The position numbers were made by a program, and so were the translations under genes. Positions 1 through 7,575 of a DNA stretch of 64,000 nt are shown in pieces (within the stretch, counting starts at the first letter, position 1; each line of letters begins with the position of its first letter). The stretch covers positions 32,276 through 96,275 of the forward strand of contig NZ_JFHK01000007.1 in the NCBI RefSeq assembly GCF_001636545.1, written 5' to 3'. The DNA comes from Kosmotoga arenicorallina S304 (lineage in GTDB: Bacteria > Thermotogota > Thermotogae > Petrotogales > Kosmotogaceae). Under the pieces are notes generated by a model. The model saw only the letters and a list, made by a program, of their open reading frames with translations, did not search any database and was not told the DNA's origin.

Positions 1-381
1 AAGGGTTTTTGATTTTTCCTTGAGTTCGACAAGCTGTATTAAATCTTCTGATTTCAAAGATTTCGAATAGAGTCCGCAAAAAAGCTTGATGGTTTCCTTA
101 ACAGTTAGATAATCCATGAAAGAGCTTGTCTGGAGCTGAACCCCGATTATATCTTTTATCTCTTTTCCTATTTCTCTAACTTTTGATTCAAAATAAAATA
201 TGTCGCCAGAGTCCTGCTTTCTAAGTCCTTCAAGAATCTCAACAGTTGTGGTTTTTCCCGCACCGTTTGGTCCCAGTATAGCAAGGCATTCGCCTATTTT
301 CACCTTAAAAGAAATGCCGTCAACGGCTTTTACATTCCCATAGTGTTTTACGAGTTTATTAACCTCAATTGCTGCTGGCAT
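1..381 (-). CDS. ABC transporter ATP-binding protein (partial, C-terminus outside window)
   Basis: The reading frame starts at an ATG (379-381) 7 nt after a strong SD (AAGGAGGGG) and runs off the left edge after 127 codons. It has a Walker A motif (GPNGAGKTT) near residue 40 and a Q-loop region (GVQLQTSSF) near residue 90, as expected for the nucleotide-binding domain of a DrrA/CcmA-type exporter ATPase. Walker B and the signature motif would lie outside the window. It follows the WYL regulator on the same strand by about 20 nt, so that regulator may control it. The partner permease is not visible, and the substrate cannot be told from this fragment. Confidence 0.9.
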   Translation of the reverse strand, partial: MPAAIEVNKLVKHYGNVKAVDGISFKVKIGECLAILGPNGAGKTTTVEILEGLRKQDSGDIFYFESKVREIGKEIKDIIGVQLQTSSFMDYLTVKETIKLFCGLYSKSLKSEDLIQLVELKEKSKTL

Positions 382-402
382 TTGACCCCTCCTTCAAAAC
401 GA

Positions 403-1083
403 TCAAGAACTGCCTGCTTTAATTGTCTTTTCAATTACTCTGGAGATGGAAAGCAATTCCTTGATGAGCTTTTTAGGTGAAATGATTTCGAAATTTACTT
501 TCTTGTTTTCAAGAAGCCATTTAACTATGTCGAGAGGTTTTTCGTAAACCAGCAGAAGAGTTTCAGAATTTTTTTTGATCCTGGCCACTCTTATTTCTGT
601 CGGAAAAGACTTTTCGAGATTGAAAACGGGAACTTCTGTATGATGTTTATCTATAGTTTTAAGAAGTTTCAGTTCCTTTAGTTTTATCTCAAGGATTTTC
701 TTTGAGTTTTCAAAGCGCCCCACAAAGCCTTCGCGTGAAGCGCTGTAATAGTAAGGAATAAATATTCCGGAGTGTTCGGGGAGTTTTACGAACAGTTTTT
801 CTTTTCGAGATATTGCACCTTCTATGACAGAAACCACCGGATTCTTCTTTCGCATACCAGCGCTCGGGCCAAATAGCAACGGAAATTCAAAAGGCTCAGC
901 GTAATAGTAACCCCCGTATTTTCTCGAATATTTAAGCGGCGCATGAAAAACTCTGCGAAGGTATTCAATTTCCCTTTCAGCCTGTCTTGTGGATATCCTA
1001 AAAGCGAGGGTCATTTCTTTAAGTGAAGGATATTCTCCCCTGATTAATTTCTCGTGAAGCCAGATGAGCCTTGTTCTATCCGT
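403..1083 (-). CDS. WYL-domain HTH transcriptional regulator, probable near-cognate ACG start
   Basis: The first ATG of this frame (1014) falls inside the helix-turn-helix. The 23 codons upstream, from 1083, encode a typical WYL-family N-terminus (RTRLIWLHEK..) that continues smoothly into STRQAEREIEYLRR. No in-frame ATG, GTG or TTG exists before a TGA stop just upstream. An SD of AGGGGGG ends 6 nt before an in-frame ACG, the spacing used by other genes here, so ACG (1081-1083) is chosen, giving 226 residues. The rest resembles a WYL ligand-sensing region (PYYYSASREG). Alternatives are an AUA start at 1089 or a one-base error in the G6 run, since G5 would join an upstream ATG at 1105. It lies between the VWA gene and an ABC ATPase and may regulate the latter. 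Confidence 0.8.
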   Translation of the reverse strand, partial: TDRTRLIWLHEKLIRGEYPSLKEMTLAFRISTRQAEREIEYLRRVFHAPLKYSRKYGGYYYAEPFEFPLLFGPSAGMRKKNPVVSVIEGAISRKEKLFVKLPEHSGIFIPYYYSASREGFVGRFENSKKILEIKLKELKLLKTIDKHHTEVPVFNLEKSFPTEIRVARIKKNSETLLLVYEKPLDIVKWLLENKKVNFEIISPKKLIKELLSISRVIEKTIKAGSS

Positions 1084-1116
1084 TTTTATCCCCCCTAAGT
1101 CTCATTTTAGCACATT

Positions 1117-3120
1117 TCACTGTCCACAAGCTTTTTCGCATACCATTACCACCACCTCAGCCTTTTTAGTGAATTTTGCAGATTTCACAATAACAGTGGC
1201 AATGTATGCTCCTTCTTCCTCCGGGAGTTTCCAGATGGCTTTACTGGATTTTTGCTCGATTATTTCACCTGATTCCACATGCCAGTCAAACTCAAGCAAG
1301 TCATCAGGATATGTTGTGCAACGCAACTCGACAGTTTCTCCGGGTTTAACGACAAATGGCTTTGCGACAAAGGAATTTATCTCAAAATCAATCGGGGGTA
1401 AAATGGAATAAACGGTTGAATCGCCAACTATCCCGTAACCGACATGCACACGTCTTTCCCCGGGAGTAATATGATCAGGTGATTCGTATGTTATTTCAAA
1501 TTGAGAAGTTATCTCCATTGCGATGGAGTTCAAAATACTTCCAAAATCCCTGATACGGGCGTATGAGATCTCTATGAACTTTCCCGGGACATCTTTTCGC
1601 AAATCCCGAAATTCAACAGCCTTTTCAGGGCCGACCAGTATGAATGTTATCATGTTTTCCAGAAGAAATTCCCGCACTTCACTAACTGAATATCCCGAAA
1701 AATCTGTTCCATCGCCCCTGTAATGAGGAGCAGCATCTGTAACAACAATTGCTATTCTCTGAGCATTTTTTCTGAAATTGAGCTCAGAAATTCCCATAAT
1801 GGCATCAAGAGAAATTTCAGGAATATCACCACCTCCGGTGGCGTATTGCTCTTCAAGCACTTTTTTTATTTTAATGAAATTATCCGTAAGGTCATAACGA
1901 CTTCTCAATTCATCACCGAAAGTTATAAGTCCAATTCTCGCATCAAGACCTGAGTTTTCAAGGATTTCTGTAAAAGTTATTAGATTTTCAACCATTGCCC
2001 TGATTTCATTGATCATGCTCGCAGTCGTATCAAGCACAAAAACGATATCAACAGGGGCATTTATTTTCCTGCTTAAAGCCAAAAGGGAAATATCTTTCAC
2101 TTTTACGCCATTTTCATACACCGTTATTCCGTCTTCATAAAGCGCTTGTTCATAGGTATTTAAGCTGATTTTGAGATGGATTTCCGGAAATCCGGAATGA
2201 TCCATTTCAAAAATTTTCAGAGTTGTTCTACTTTCTTCGGGGATTTTTATTGTGGTTGTGGCTTCAGAAGCTGTGTTAAGGTTTACAACGCGCAATTCAT
2301 GTTCTTCGCCTGGATTTAGTTCAGGATAACTGTATGGAAGAAAGAAGCTCATAGTGCTTGTGAATTTACGCATGACAAAGAGTTCATCAAAAGCTTTTTC
2401 AAAGTCCTCTTCATCAAATTTGAAGATTTTGCCACCACTTTGATTTGCAATTTCTTCATAACGTTCATCAGGGTCCTGATAAAGAACAAAGACATTTAAA
2501 TGCCGCTCTGCTATTTTTTTCATCAATCCCTGATAAAACGAGTCATTAACGGCGTTTTGATAGCTGTCTTCATCAGTAATCAAAATCAATACCTTTCCTG
2601 CATCTTTCCTGAAATCATAGCCCGCGGCTGTGTACAAAGCTCTTATCTGGCACTCGTCAGCTCCACCCACATATGACAAAACCTCGGAAAGACGATTTTG
2701 AAGTTCCACTACCGATGTTGTAAAGCGCGAGCCCTTTGAGTTAACGAATTCGTGGTTTATTGTTGTGCCAAATCCAAGGACGGCAAATCTAAGATCATAA
2801 CCATTTTTTCTCATATCCTCCGCGATGGATGCCACTTTTTCTTTTACGGAAGCAATTTTAATGCCCATTGTTCCCGAATTGTCTATAACAAAAACAATAT
2901 CCAGTGGCTTTCTGTCTTCAAAGGAATCCATGCTGAAATCGAGCAACTTTGCTGCTTTTCCATTGTCGTATACCTGAATTGAAGACATAGTTGCTTCTTC
3001 ACCGCTAATTTTCATCCTTATCAACGGGAATGTTGAAGTGTCCACACTCATAATATTCAATTGCGCAAAGATCGCAGAAAAAAAACAAAGAAAAACCAGG
3101 AGCAACAGCGTTCTCCTCAT
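1117..3120 (-). CDS. Secreted protein with two von Willebrand factor A domains
   Basis: 667 residues from the ATG at 3120, chosen because a GAGGAG SD lies 7 nt upstream and the protein then begins directly with a signal peptide (MRRTLLLLVFLCFFSAIFA). Two VWA domains start near residues 74 (DIVFVIDNSGTM) and 359 (DIVFVLDTTASM). Both keep a MIDAS-type metal site of DxSxT/S kind, although the second reads DTTAS. The last ~100 residues resemble an Ig-like beta-sandwich (KPGETVELRC). VWA domains bind protein partners through a divalent metal, so an envelope adhesion or scaffold role is likely; no substrate can be named. The gene follows the TM1266-like gene on the same strand, and its stop lies 12 nt before a stray ATG upstream of the WYL gene. 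Confidence 0.85.
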   Translation of the reverse strand: MRRTLLLLVFLCFFSAIFAQLNIMSVDTSTFPLIRMKISGEEATMSSIQVYDNGKAAKLLDFSMDSFEDRKPLDIVFVIDNSGTMGIKIASVKEKVASIAEDMRKNGYDLRFAVLGFGTTINHEFVNSKGSRFTTSVVELQNRLSEVLSYVGGADECQIRALYTAAGYDFRKDAGKVLILITDEDSYQNAVNDSFYQGLMKKIAERHLNVFVLYQDPDERYEEIANQSGGKIFKFDEEDFEKAFDELFVMRKFTSTMSFFLPYSYPELNPGEEHELRVVNLNTASEATTTIKIPEESRTTLKIFEMDHSGFPEIHLKISLNTYEQALYEDGITVYENGVKVKDISLLALSRKINAPVDIVFVLDTTASMINEIRAMVENLITFTEILENSGLDARIGLITFGDELRSRYDLTDNFIKIKKVLEEQYATGGGDIPEISLDAIMGISELNFRKNAQRIAIVVTDAAPHYRGDGTDFSGYSVSEVREFLLENMITFILVGPEKAVEFRDLRKDVPGKFIEISYARIRDFGSILNSIAMEITSQFEITYESPDHITPGERRVHVGYGIVGDSTVYSILPPIDFEINSFVAKPFVVKPGETVELRCTTYPDDLLEFDWHVESGEIIEQKSSKAIWKLPEEEGAYIATVIVKSAKFTKKAEVVVMVCEKACGQ

Positions 3121-3139
3121 TATTTCACTCCTCTCAATG

Positions 3140-3415
3140 TCATTGCTCGTCAAAAGAGAGATTTATATACTTCGCTTTTACACCATTCAACAGATTTAGT
3201 TTTCTGCAAAGCTCTTTATGTTTTTCTTCTTCACCAACAAGCTCAAGTATGATCAAACCCACATCTGAACAATTATCCAGAACTCCATCATGTAAACCCA
3301 GGCGCGTTTTTATAAGGCATCCCCAGCCTGTAAGAAGCTGTTGAACCCTTGTCGCTGCCTCTTTTCTATGGTCTATCATGATTGCCATGACAGTTTTTAT
3401 AGGAACCTGCTCCAC
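3140..3415 (-). CDS. TM1266-family small ACT-like protein (putative iron-only hydrogenase system regulator)
   Basis: 91 residues with a GTG start (3413-3415) after SD AGGAGGGG. The pattern VMAIMIDHRKEA..VQQLLTGWG..IKTRLGLHD..., followed by VGLIILELVGEEEKH and a C-terminal LNGVKAKYINL, matches the ferredoxin-fold family of Thermotoga TM1266. That family is annotated as a putative regulator of [FeFe]-hydrogenase maturation systems and is related to the NikR C-terminal domain. No hydrogenase maturation gene is visible nearby, so that role is not supported by context. The gene is first in a minus-strand unit with the VWA gene. A 16-bp palindrome lies upstream in the divergent promoter region. Confidence 0.75.
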   Translation of the reverse strand: MEQVPIKTVMAIMIDHRKEAATRVQQLLTGWGCLIKTRLGLHDGVLDNCSDVGLIILELVGEEEKHKELCRKLNLLNGVKAKYINLSFDEQ

Positions 3416-3434
3416 ATCTATCCCCTCCTTGCCG

Positions 3435-3450
3435 GTATAATTAATTATAC
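3435..3450. promoter_or_regulatory. Perfect AT-rich 16-bp palindrome in divergent promoter region
   Basis: GTATAATTAATTATAC is a perfect inverted repeat between the divergent TM1266-like and flavodiiron genes. It contains a -10-like TATAAT on the minus strand. A separate TATAAT at 3476-3481 would serve the plus-strand gene. An operator for a dimeric repressor is possible, but the palindrome is AT-only apart from its end bases. Confidence 0.35.
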
Positions 3451-3523
3451 ATCTATTTGCTCAATGCCTTTCGTTTATAATAGATAGTGGATTTAATTAA
3501 GTTATGTATAAGGGGGAGATAAA

Positions 3524-4729
3524 ATGAACCAGGGAATTAAGATTAGTGAAGATATTTACTGGATAGGCGTCAACGATTATGAAACAGACCTTTTTGAAAG
3601 TCTTTGGCCGCTACCTAAGGGAGTTTCCTATAACGCATATTTGATATTGGACGAAAAAATTGCGCTTATTGATACGGTGAAAGGTGGTTATTTTTCCCAA
3701 TATCTTGACAAGATAAAGAAAATGCTTCCAGAGGGAAAAAGCGTTGACTATCTCGTGATAAACCACATGGAGCCTGATCACTCAGGTGCGATAAAAGTGT
3801 TGGTTGAAGCCTACCCTGAAATGAAGATAGTAGGGAACAAAAAAACTCTCCAGTTTCTGGAAGGATTCTATGGGATAACAAGAAACACGGTTTCGGTTGA
3901 AGATAGTGAAGTTCTTTCACTTGGCTCTCATAAGCTGCAATTCTATTTAACGCCTATGGTTCACTGGCCAGAAACCATGATGACTTACGATATCAAGACA
4001 GGAACCCTCTTTTCAGGTGATGCTTTCGGCGGTTTTGGAGCGCTTAACGGCGGTATTTTCGATGATCAGGTAGATCTGGAATATTATGAAAATGAAATAT
4101 TGAGATATTTCTCGAACATCGTTGGGCGTTATAGTTCAATGGTTCAGCGCGCTTTTAAGAAGCTCGAGGGACTGAATATTAAGACCATAGCGGCCACACA
4201 CGGTCCGGTATGGAGAAAAAACCCGGATAAAATAATAGAGCTTTATGACCGCTGGAGCAAACAGGAAACAGAGGAAGGTGTAGTATTGGTTTATGGCTCT
4301 ATGTACGGAAACACCCAAAAGATGATGGAAGCTGTTGCAAAGGGTTTGTGTAATGAAGGGGTTCAAAAAATCAGACTTCACAATATTGCCAGATCGCATT
4401 TATCATTCATCATTCGTGATATCTGGAGATTTAAGGGATTGATAATGGGAAGTTGTACTTATAACACCGAACTGTTTCCCCCAATGAAGCAGCTGATCTC
4501 AGCTATTGAAAATCGAATGATGAAGAACAGATATGTGGGAGTTTTGGGTTCATATAGCTGGAGCGGCGGGGCGTTAAAGGAACTCGAAGAATTTGCAACT
4601 AACCGCAAAGGTTGGAATTTGGTTGAACCGGTAATAGAAGCCCTTCATTCTCCTGGTGAGGAAGAATTGAAAAGGTGTGAACTACTTGGCAAGAATATGG
4701 CTATCGCAATGAGAAAAGCTTCTGAGTAG
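3524..4729 (+). CDS. Flavodiiron protein (O2/NO reductase, FprA family)
   Basis: 401 residues, starting 5-6 nt after AAGGGGGAG. The N-terminal metallo-beta-lactamase-like domain carries the diiron ligands H81-x-E83-x-D85-H86 (NHMEPDHSG), a later histidine in MVHWPETM and the aspartate of FSGDAFGG. A C-terminal flavodoxin domain begins near residue 255 with the FMN phosphate loop (YGSMYGNTQKM). Flavodiiron proteins reduce O2 to water, or NO to N2O, in the cytoplasm of anaerobes using rubredoxin or F420-type donors. The length is typical of the two-domain class without a fused rubredoxin. It is monocistronic: a terminator follows at once. The diiron ligands recognised in the family are present, so it should be active. 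Confidence 0.97.
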   Translation: MNQGIKISEDIYWIGVNDYETDLFESLWPLPKGVSYNAYLILDEKIALIDTVKGGYFSQYLDKIKKMLPEGKSVDYLVINHMEPDHSGAIKVLVEAYPEMKIVGNKKTLQFLEGFYGITRNTVSVEDSEVLSLGSHKLQFYLTPMVHWPETMMTYDIKTGTLFSGDAFGGFGALNGGIFDDQVDLEYYENEILRYFSNIVGRYSSMVQRAFKKLEGLNIKTIAATHGPVWRKNPDKIIELYDRWSKQETEEGVVLVYGSMYGNTQKMMEAVAKGLCNEGVQKIRLHNIARSHLSFIIRDIWRFKGLIMGSCTYNTELFPPMKQLISAIENRMMKNRYVGVLGSYSWSGGALKELEEFATNRKGWNLVEPVIEALHSPGEEELKRCELLGKNMAIAMRKASE

Positions 4730-4739
4730 TAATTAATAT

Positions 4740-4764
4740 GGGCTGGAAAAACTCCAGCCCTTTA
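4740..4764 (+). terminator. Intrinsic terminator after flavodiiron gene
   Basis: GGGCTGG and CCAGCCC form a 7-bp stem around a 7-nt loop, followed by TTTATTT. It lies 10 nt after the stop codon. Confidence 0.85.
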
Positions 4765-4765
4765 T

Positions 4766-4794
4766 TTGACAATCACTGTTCTATGTGTTATAGT
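4766..4794 (+). promoter_or_regulatory. Sigma-A promoter of the GntR/ABC operon
   Basis: TTGACA (4766-4771), a 17-nt spacer and TATAGT (4789-4794), about 33 nt upstream of the GntR start. The -10 region and start site contain GTTATAGTACAGTAAGCTAT, a partly symmetric sequence that could be the YtrA-type autoregulatory operator. Confidence 0.8.
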
Positions 4795-4827
4795 ACAGTA
4801 AGCTATATAATTAGAGAAGGTGTTGCA

Positions 4828-5202
4828 ATGTTATTAAATCTGGATTTACGCTCTTCAATGCCAATATACGAACAAATAAAGCTGGGAATACTTGGAAAGA
4901 TATTGAATGGCGAATTAAAGAGAGATGATGTTTTACCTTCCATCAGGGAATTGGCTTCGATTTTGAGGGTAAACCCAAATACAGTGATAAGGGCCTATAA
5001 AGAACTGGAAATCGAAGGTATTTTAATTGCAAGGCAGGGAATCGGTTTTCTCGTAAACGCTGAGATTCAGACAACCAGGGGAATTTTCATGGCGGTCTTG
5101 CAAAAAGAGCTCCTGGAACCAATCAGGAAAGCAAAAAGAAGCGGGATAGAGCTTGAAGAAATTATCGAGGTGGTGAAAGAGCTATGGAAAAATACAGAGT
5201 AA
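4828..5202 (+). CDS. GntR-family regulator, YtrA subfamily
   Basis: 124 residues from the ATG at 4828, preceded by AGAAGGTG. Upstream in-frame ATGs lie in the terminator and promoter and are rejected. The N-terminal winged helix (PIYEQIKLGILGKILNGEL, then LPSIRELASILRVNPNTVIRAYKELE) is the classic GntR DNA-binding domain. Only about 50 residues follow, the short C-terminus that defines the YtrA subfamily. YtrA-type repressors usually sit first in an ABC transporter operon and control it in response to envelope stress or antibiotics. Here the gene overlaps the next ABC ATPase by 19 nt, which fits that pattern. The ligand is unknown. Confidence 0.92.
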   Translation: MLLNLDLRSSMPIYEQIKLGILGKILNGELKRDDVLPSIRELASILRVNPNTVIRAYKELEIEGILIARQGIGFLVNAEIQTTRGIFMAVLQKELLEPIRKAKRSGIELEEIIEVVKELWKNTE

Positions 5203-6044
5203 GCGAACCTATTGTTATAAGAGGGCTTGAAAAAAGTTACGGAAGAACAAAAGCAGTGGATGGGATTGATTTTGATGTGAAACCTCAGGAAGTCCACGCC
5301 CTTCTTGGACCTAATGGAGCCGGTAAAACCACTACGATCAAATCAATACTGGGTTTCGTGAACTATACTGGGGAAATCATGCTCTTTGGAAAAGAAATCG
5401 ACCAGGTTAGAGCAAAGATAGCTTTTGTACCTGATGAAAAGAACTTCTACAAGTCCCTCACAGGCACACAGGCAATAGAAATGTGCAAAAAGCTCTTTGA
5501 TGACTTCCATGAAGACAGGGCCAAAGAAATATTTGAAAAATTTCAATTGCCTATGAAAAAGAAGATCGGCACCTTTTCCCATGGAATGAAAACACAGGTA
5601 TATCTTGCATTGATTTTTGCCAGGCAGGCACAACTCTATATTTTTGATGAACCTACCTGGGGGCTGGACCCAATCAAAAGGGACGATGTGCTTGAGATGA
5701 TACGTGATCTGGTAATCGATGGAAGTTCTGTCATGTACACTTCTCACATCATACCGGAAGTGGAAAGAATAGCGGATAGAATATCGATAATGCATAAAGG
5801 GAAAATTCATTTTTCAGGCACTCTTGATGAAATAAAGGAAAGATTCATTATCTTGAAGAGTGCCCAAAAAATTGATACAAGGAAATACGATGTTGTCTCT
5901 GCATTCAGGCAGAATGGTTTTTACATATTTATGGTTGACACGAAAGGCATAACTTTTCATCCAGAAAAAGAGTGTGATTGTCATGTACCCGACTTAAATG
6001 AATTCTTCCAGGTAGTGATAAGGGGTGAAAAGAATGTTTTATAA
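5184..6044 (+). CDS. ABC transporter ATP-binding protein (YtrB-like)
   Basis: 286 residues; starts inside the GntR gene, so translation is probably coupled. It has Walker A (GPNGAGKTT) near residue 44, signature FSHGMK near 132, Walker B with glutamate (LYIFDEPTWGLDP) near 154 and H-loop TSHI near 187. The signature SHG instead of SGG is common in this exporter group. The C-terminal ~70 residues are an accessory extension. It pairs with the permease that overlaps its 3' end. The substrate is unknown; by analogy with ytr operons it may handle envelope-active compounds. Confidence 0.93.
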   Translation: MEKYRVSEPIVIRGLEKSYGRTKAVDGIDFDVKPQEVHALLGPNGAGKTTTIKSILGFVNYTGEIMLFGKEIDQVRAKIAFVPDEKNFYKSLTGTQAIEMCKKLFDDFHEDRAKEIFEKFQLPMKKKIGTFSHGMKTQVYLALIFARQAQLYIFDEPTWGLDPIKRDDVLEMIRDLVIDGSSVMYTSHIIPEVERIADRISIMHKGKIHFSGTLDEIKERFIILKSAQKIDTRKYDVVSAFRQNGFYIFMVDTKGITFHPEKECDCHVPDLNEFFQVVIRGEKNVL

Positions 6045-6795
6045 GGAGATAAGGGAACTGAAAATAACCTTAATCATCGTTTCGCTTCTTCTGCTTATAG
6101 CCCTTGTGGCAACCGTTGCAATGAAGGAAACTGCTGTTGAAATATTGCGAGGCATGGGCACAGAGGACATGCCAGAGTTTGCGAAGAATCTCGTTGCAAA
6201 TCCCGATCTTCTTTCCAATATAGGAAACAATGACTTTTATCTGGTAAGTCAATGGCAAGGAAAAAATCTCGGGCAGTTCATACCGCTAATTATTCTGATA
6301 ATTTCCATTCCCATATTTGCCCGAGAAATAGACAAAAAGACCATTTATTTTCTCCTATCAAGATTGACAAGGAAAAGAGTGTTCTTCATGAAATATCTCA
6401 CAGGACTTGGGGTTCTTTCCTGCTTGATAGTGCTGTTCTCCTTGGCAGGACCTATTGCAATGAATCTTGCAGGTTATGAAACAGGATTTAGTCTAACATT
6501 CAAAATACTGGTTCATCAGTTGATTGGCGGTGCTTTTTTCTTTTCTGTTTTCATCTTTTATTCTGTGCTTTCAAATGACCAGACAAAACCACTGATTATA
6601 GGCATCGCAACGATAATAGGGCTTCCAATAATTGGGATTTTCAAGCCCTTTGCCTTTCTAAACCTCTACCCTTATATTCTGGGTTCCAATGTTTTCAACG
6701 AAGGGATCGAAATAACAAAATCTATTGTGCTTATTTTCATAACCACGGCAATTATGACAATTGATTATATGGCTTTCCAGAAGAGAGAGCTGTAA
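6034..6795 (+). CDS. ABC-2 type permease
   Basis: 253 residues from the ATG at 6034, set 8 nt after AAGGGG; a GTG at 6025 overlaps that SD and is less likely. About six hydrophobic segments can be seen, the first at residues 8-30. A long extracytoplasmic loop after the first segment (DMPEFAKNLVANPDLL..) is typical of ABC-2 exporters and Na+/bacitracin-type permeases. It overlaps the upstream ATPase by 11 nt, so the two form one transporter. It lies 21 nt before a second ATPase/permease pair in the same operon. Confidence 0.88.
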   Translation: MFYKEIRELKITLIIVSLLLLIALVATVAMKETAVEILRGMGTEDMPEFAKNLVANPDLLSNIGNNDFYLVSQWQGKNLGQFIPLIILIISIPIFAREIDKKTIYFLLSRLTRKRVFFMKYLTGLGVLSCLIVLFSLAGPIAMNLAGYETGFSLTFKILVHQLIGGAFFFSVFIFYSVLSNDQTKPLIIGIATIIGLPIIGIFKPFAFLNLYPYILGSNVFNEGIEITKSIVLIFITTAIMTIDYMAFQKREL

Positions 6796-6816
6796 AGGGA
6801 AAGTAGGTGATTATGA

Positions 6817-7575
6817 GTGATCAGTCTTATGAACATCACAAAAATTTATTCGGGGAATGTTAGAGCAGTTGATAATCTATCACTGGAAGTCAGAAGCGGG
6901 GAGATTTTTGGCTTTCTTGGTCCCAATGGCGCTGGTAAGACAACGACTATAAAAATGCTCACAGGGGTTATCGAACCAACCCAGGGAACTGTTAAAGTTT
7001 GCGGAGTAAACATGGTTAAAGACCCCGTCACTGCTAAATCCTTTATAGGTTACGTGGCTGATGAACCGCTGGTAATGGAAAAACTGAAGGGAATTGAATA
7101 TCTTAACTTCATCATGAACGTTTTTCAGGTTCCGAAAGACCTTAGAACCCAGAGAATAGAAAGGCTCTTAGAAGATTTCAAGCTATCTCATGCCATAACA
7201 GATCCCATAAACACATATTCGCATGGAATGAAGCAAAAACTTAGCCTGATAGCTGCTCTTTCCCACAATCCCAAGGTCTGGGTTCTTGATGAACCCATTG
7301 TAGGACTGGATCCGGAATCGGCTTTCATTTTGAAAAAAATGATGCGAAACCATGCCAATTCAGGAAATACTGTTTTCTTCTCTACCCACGTAATGGAGAT
7401 AGCCGAGAGAGTATGCGATAGGATAGGTATAATTCAAAAAGGAAAGCTCGAATTTGTCGGAACAGTTGAAGAGCTGAGGAAAATCAAGGGTTCTGGCACG
7501 CTTGAAGAACTCTTTTTAGAGGTGACAAAAAGTGAGATTGAAAAGATTGATTTCTCTTATCTGGACAATAATTAA
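6817..7575 (+). CDS. ABC transporter ATP-binding protein
   Basis: 252 residues with a GTG start (6817) 9 nt after AGGTG. An earlier ATG at 6813 is out of frame. Walker A (GPNGAGKTT) lies near residue 39, signature YSHGMKQ near 139, Walker B WVLDEPIVGLDP near 158 and H-loop STHV near 190. It is complete and should be active. Its 3' end overlaps the next permease by 44 nt. Two distinct ATPase/permease pairs in one GntR-led operon suggest either two exporters co-regulated by the same signal or one heteromeric complex. Confidence 0.92.
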   Translation: MISLMNITKIYSGNVRAVDNLSLEVRSGEIFGFLGPNGAGKTTTIKMLTGVIEPTQGTVKVCGVNMVKDPVTAKSFIGYVADEPLVMEKLKGIEYLNFIMNVFQVPKDLRTQRIERLLEDFKLSHAITDPINTYSHGMKQKLSLIAALSHNPKVWVLDEPIVGLDPESAFILKKMMRNHANSGNTVFFSTHVMEIAERVCDRIGIIQKGKLEFVGTVEELRKIKGSGTLEELFLEVTKSEIEKIDFSYLDNN

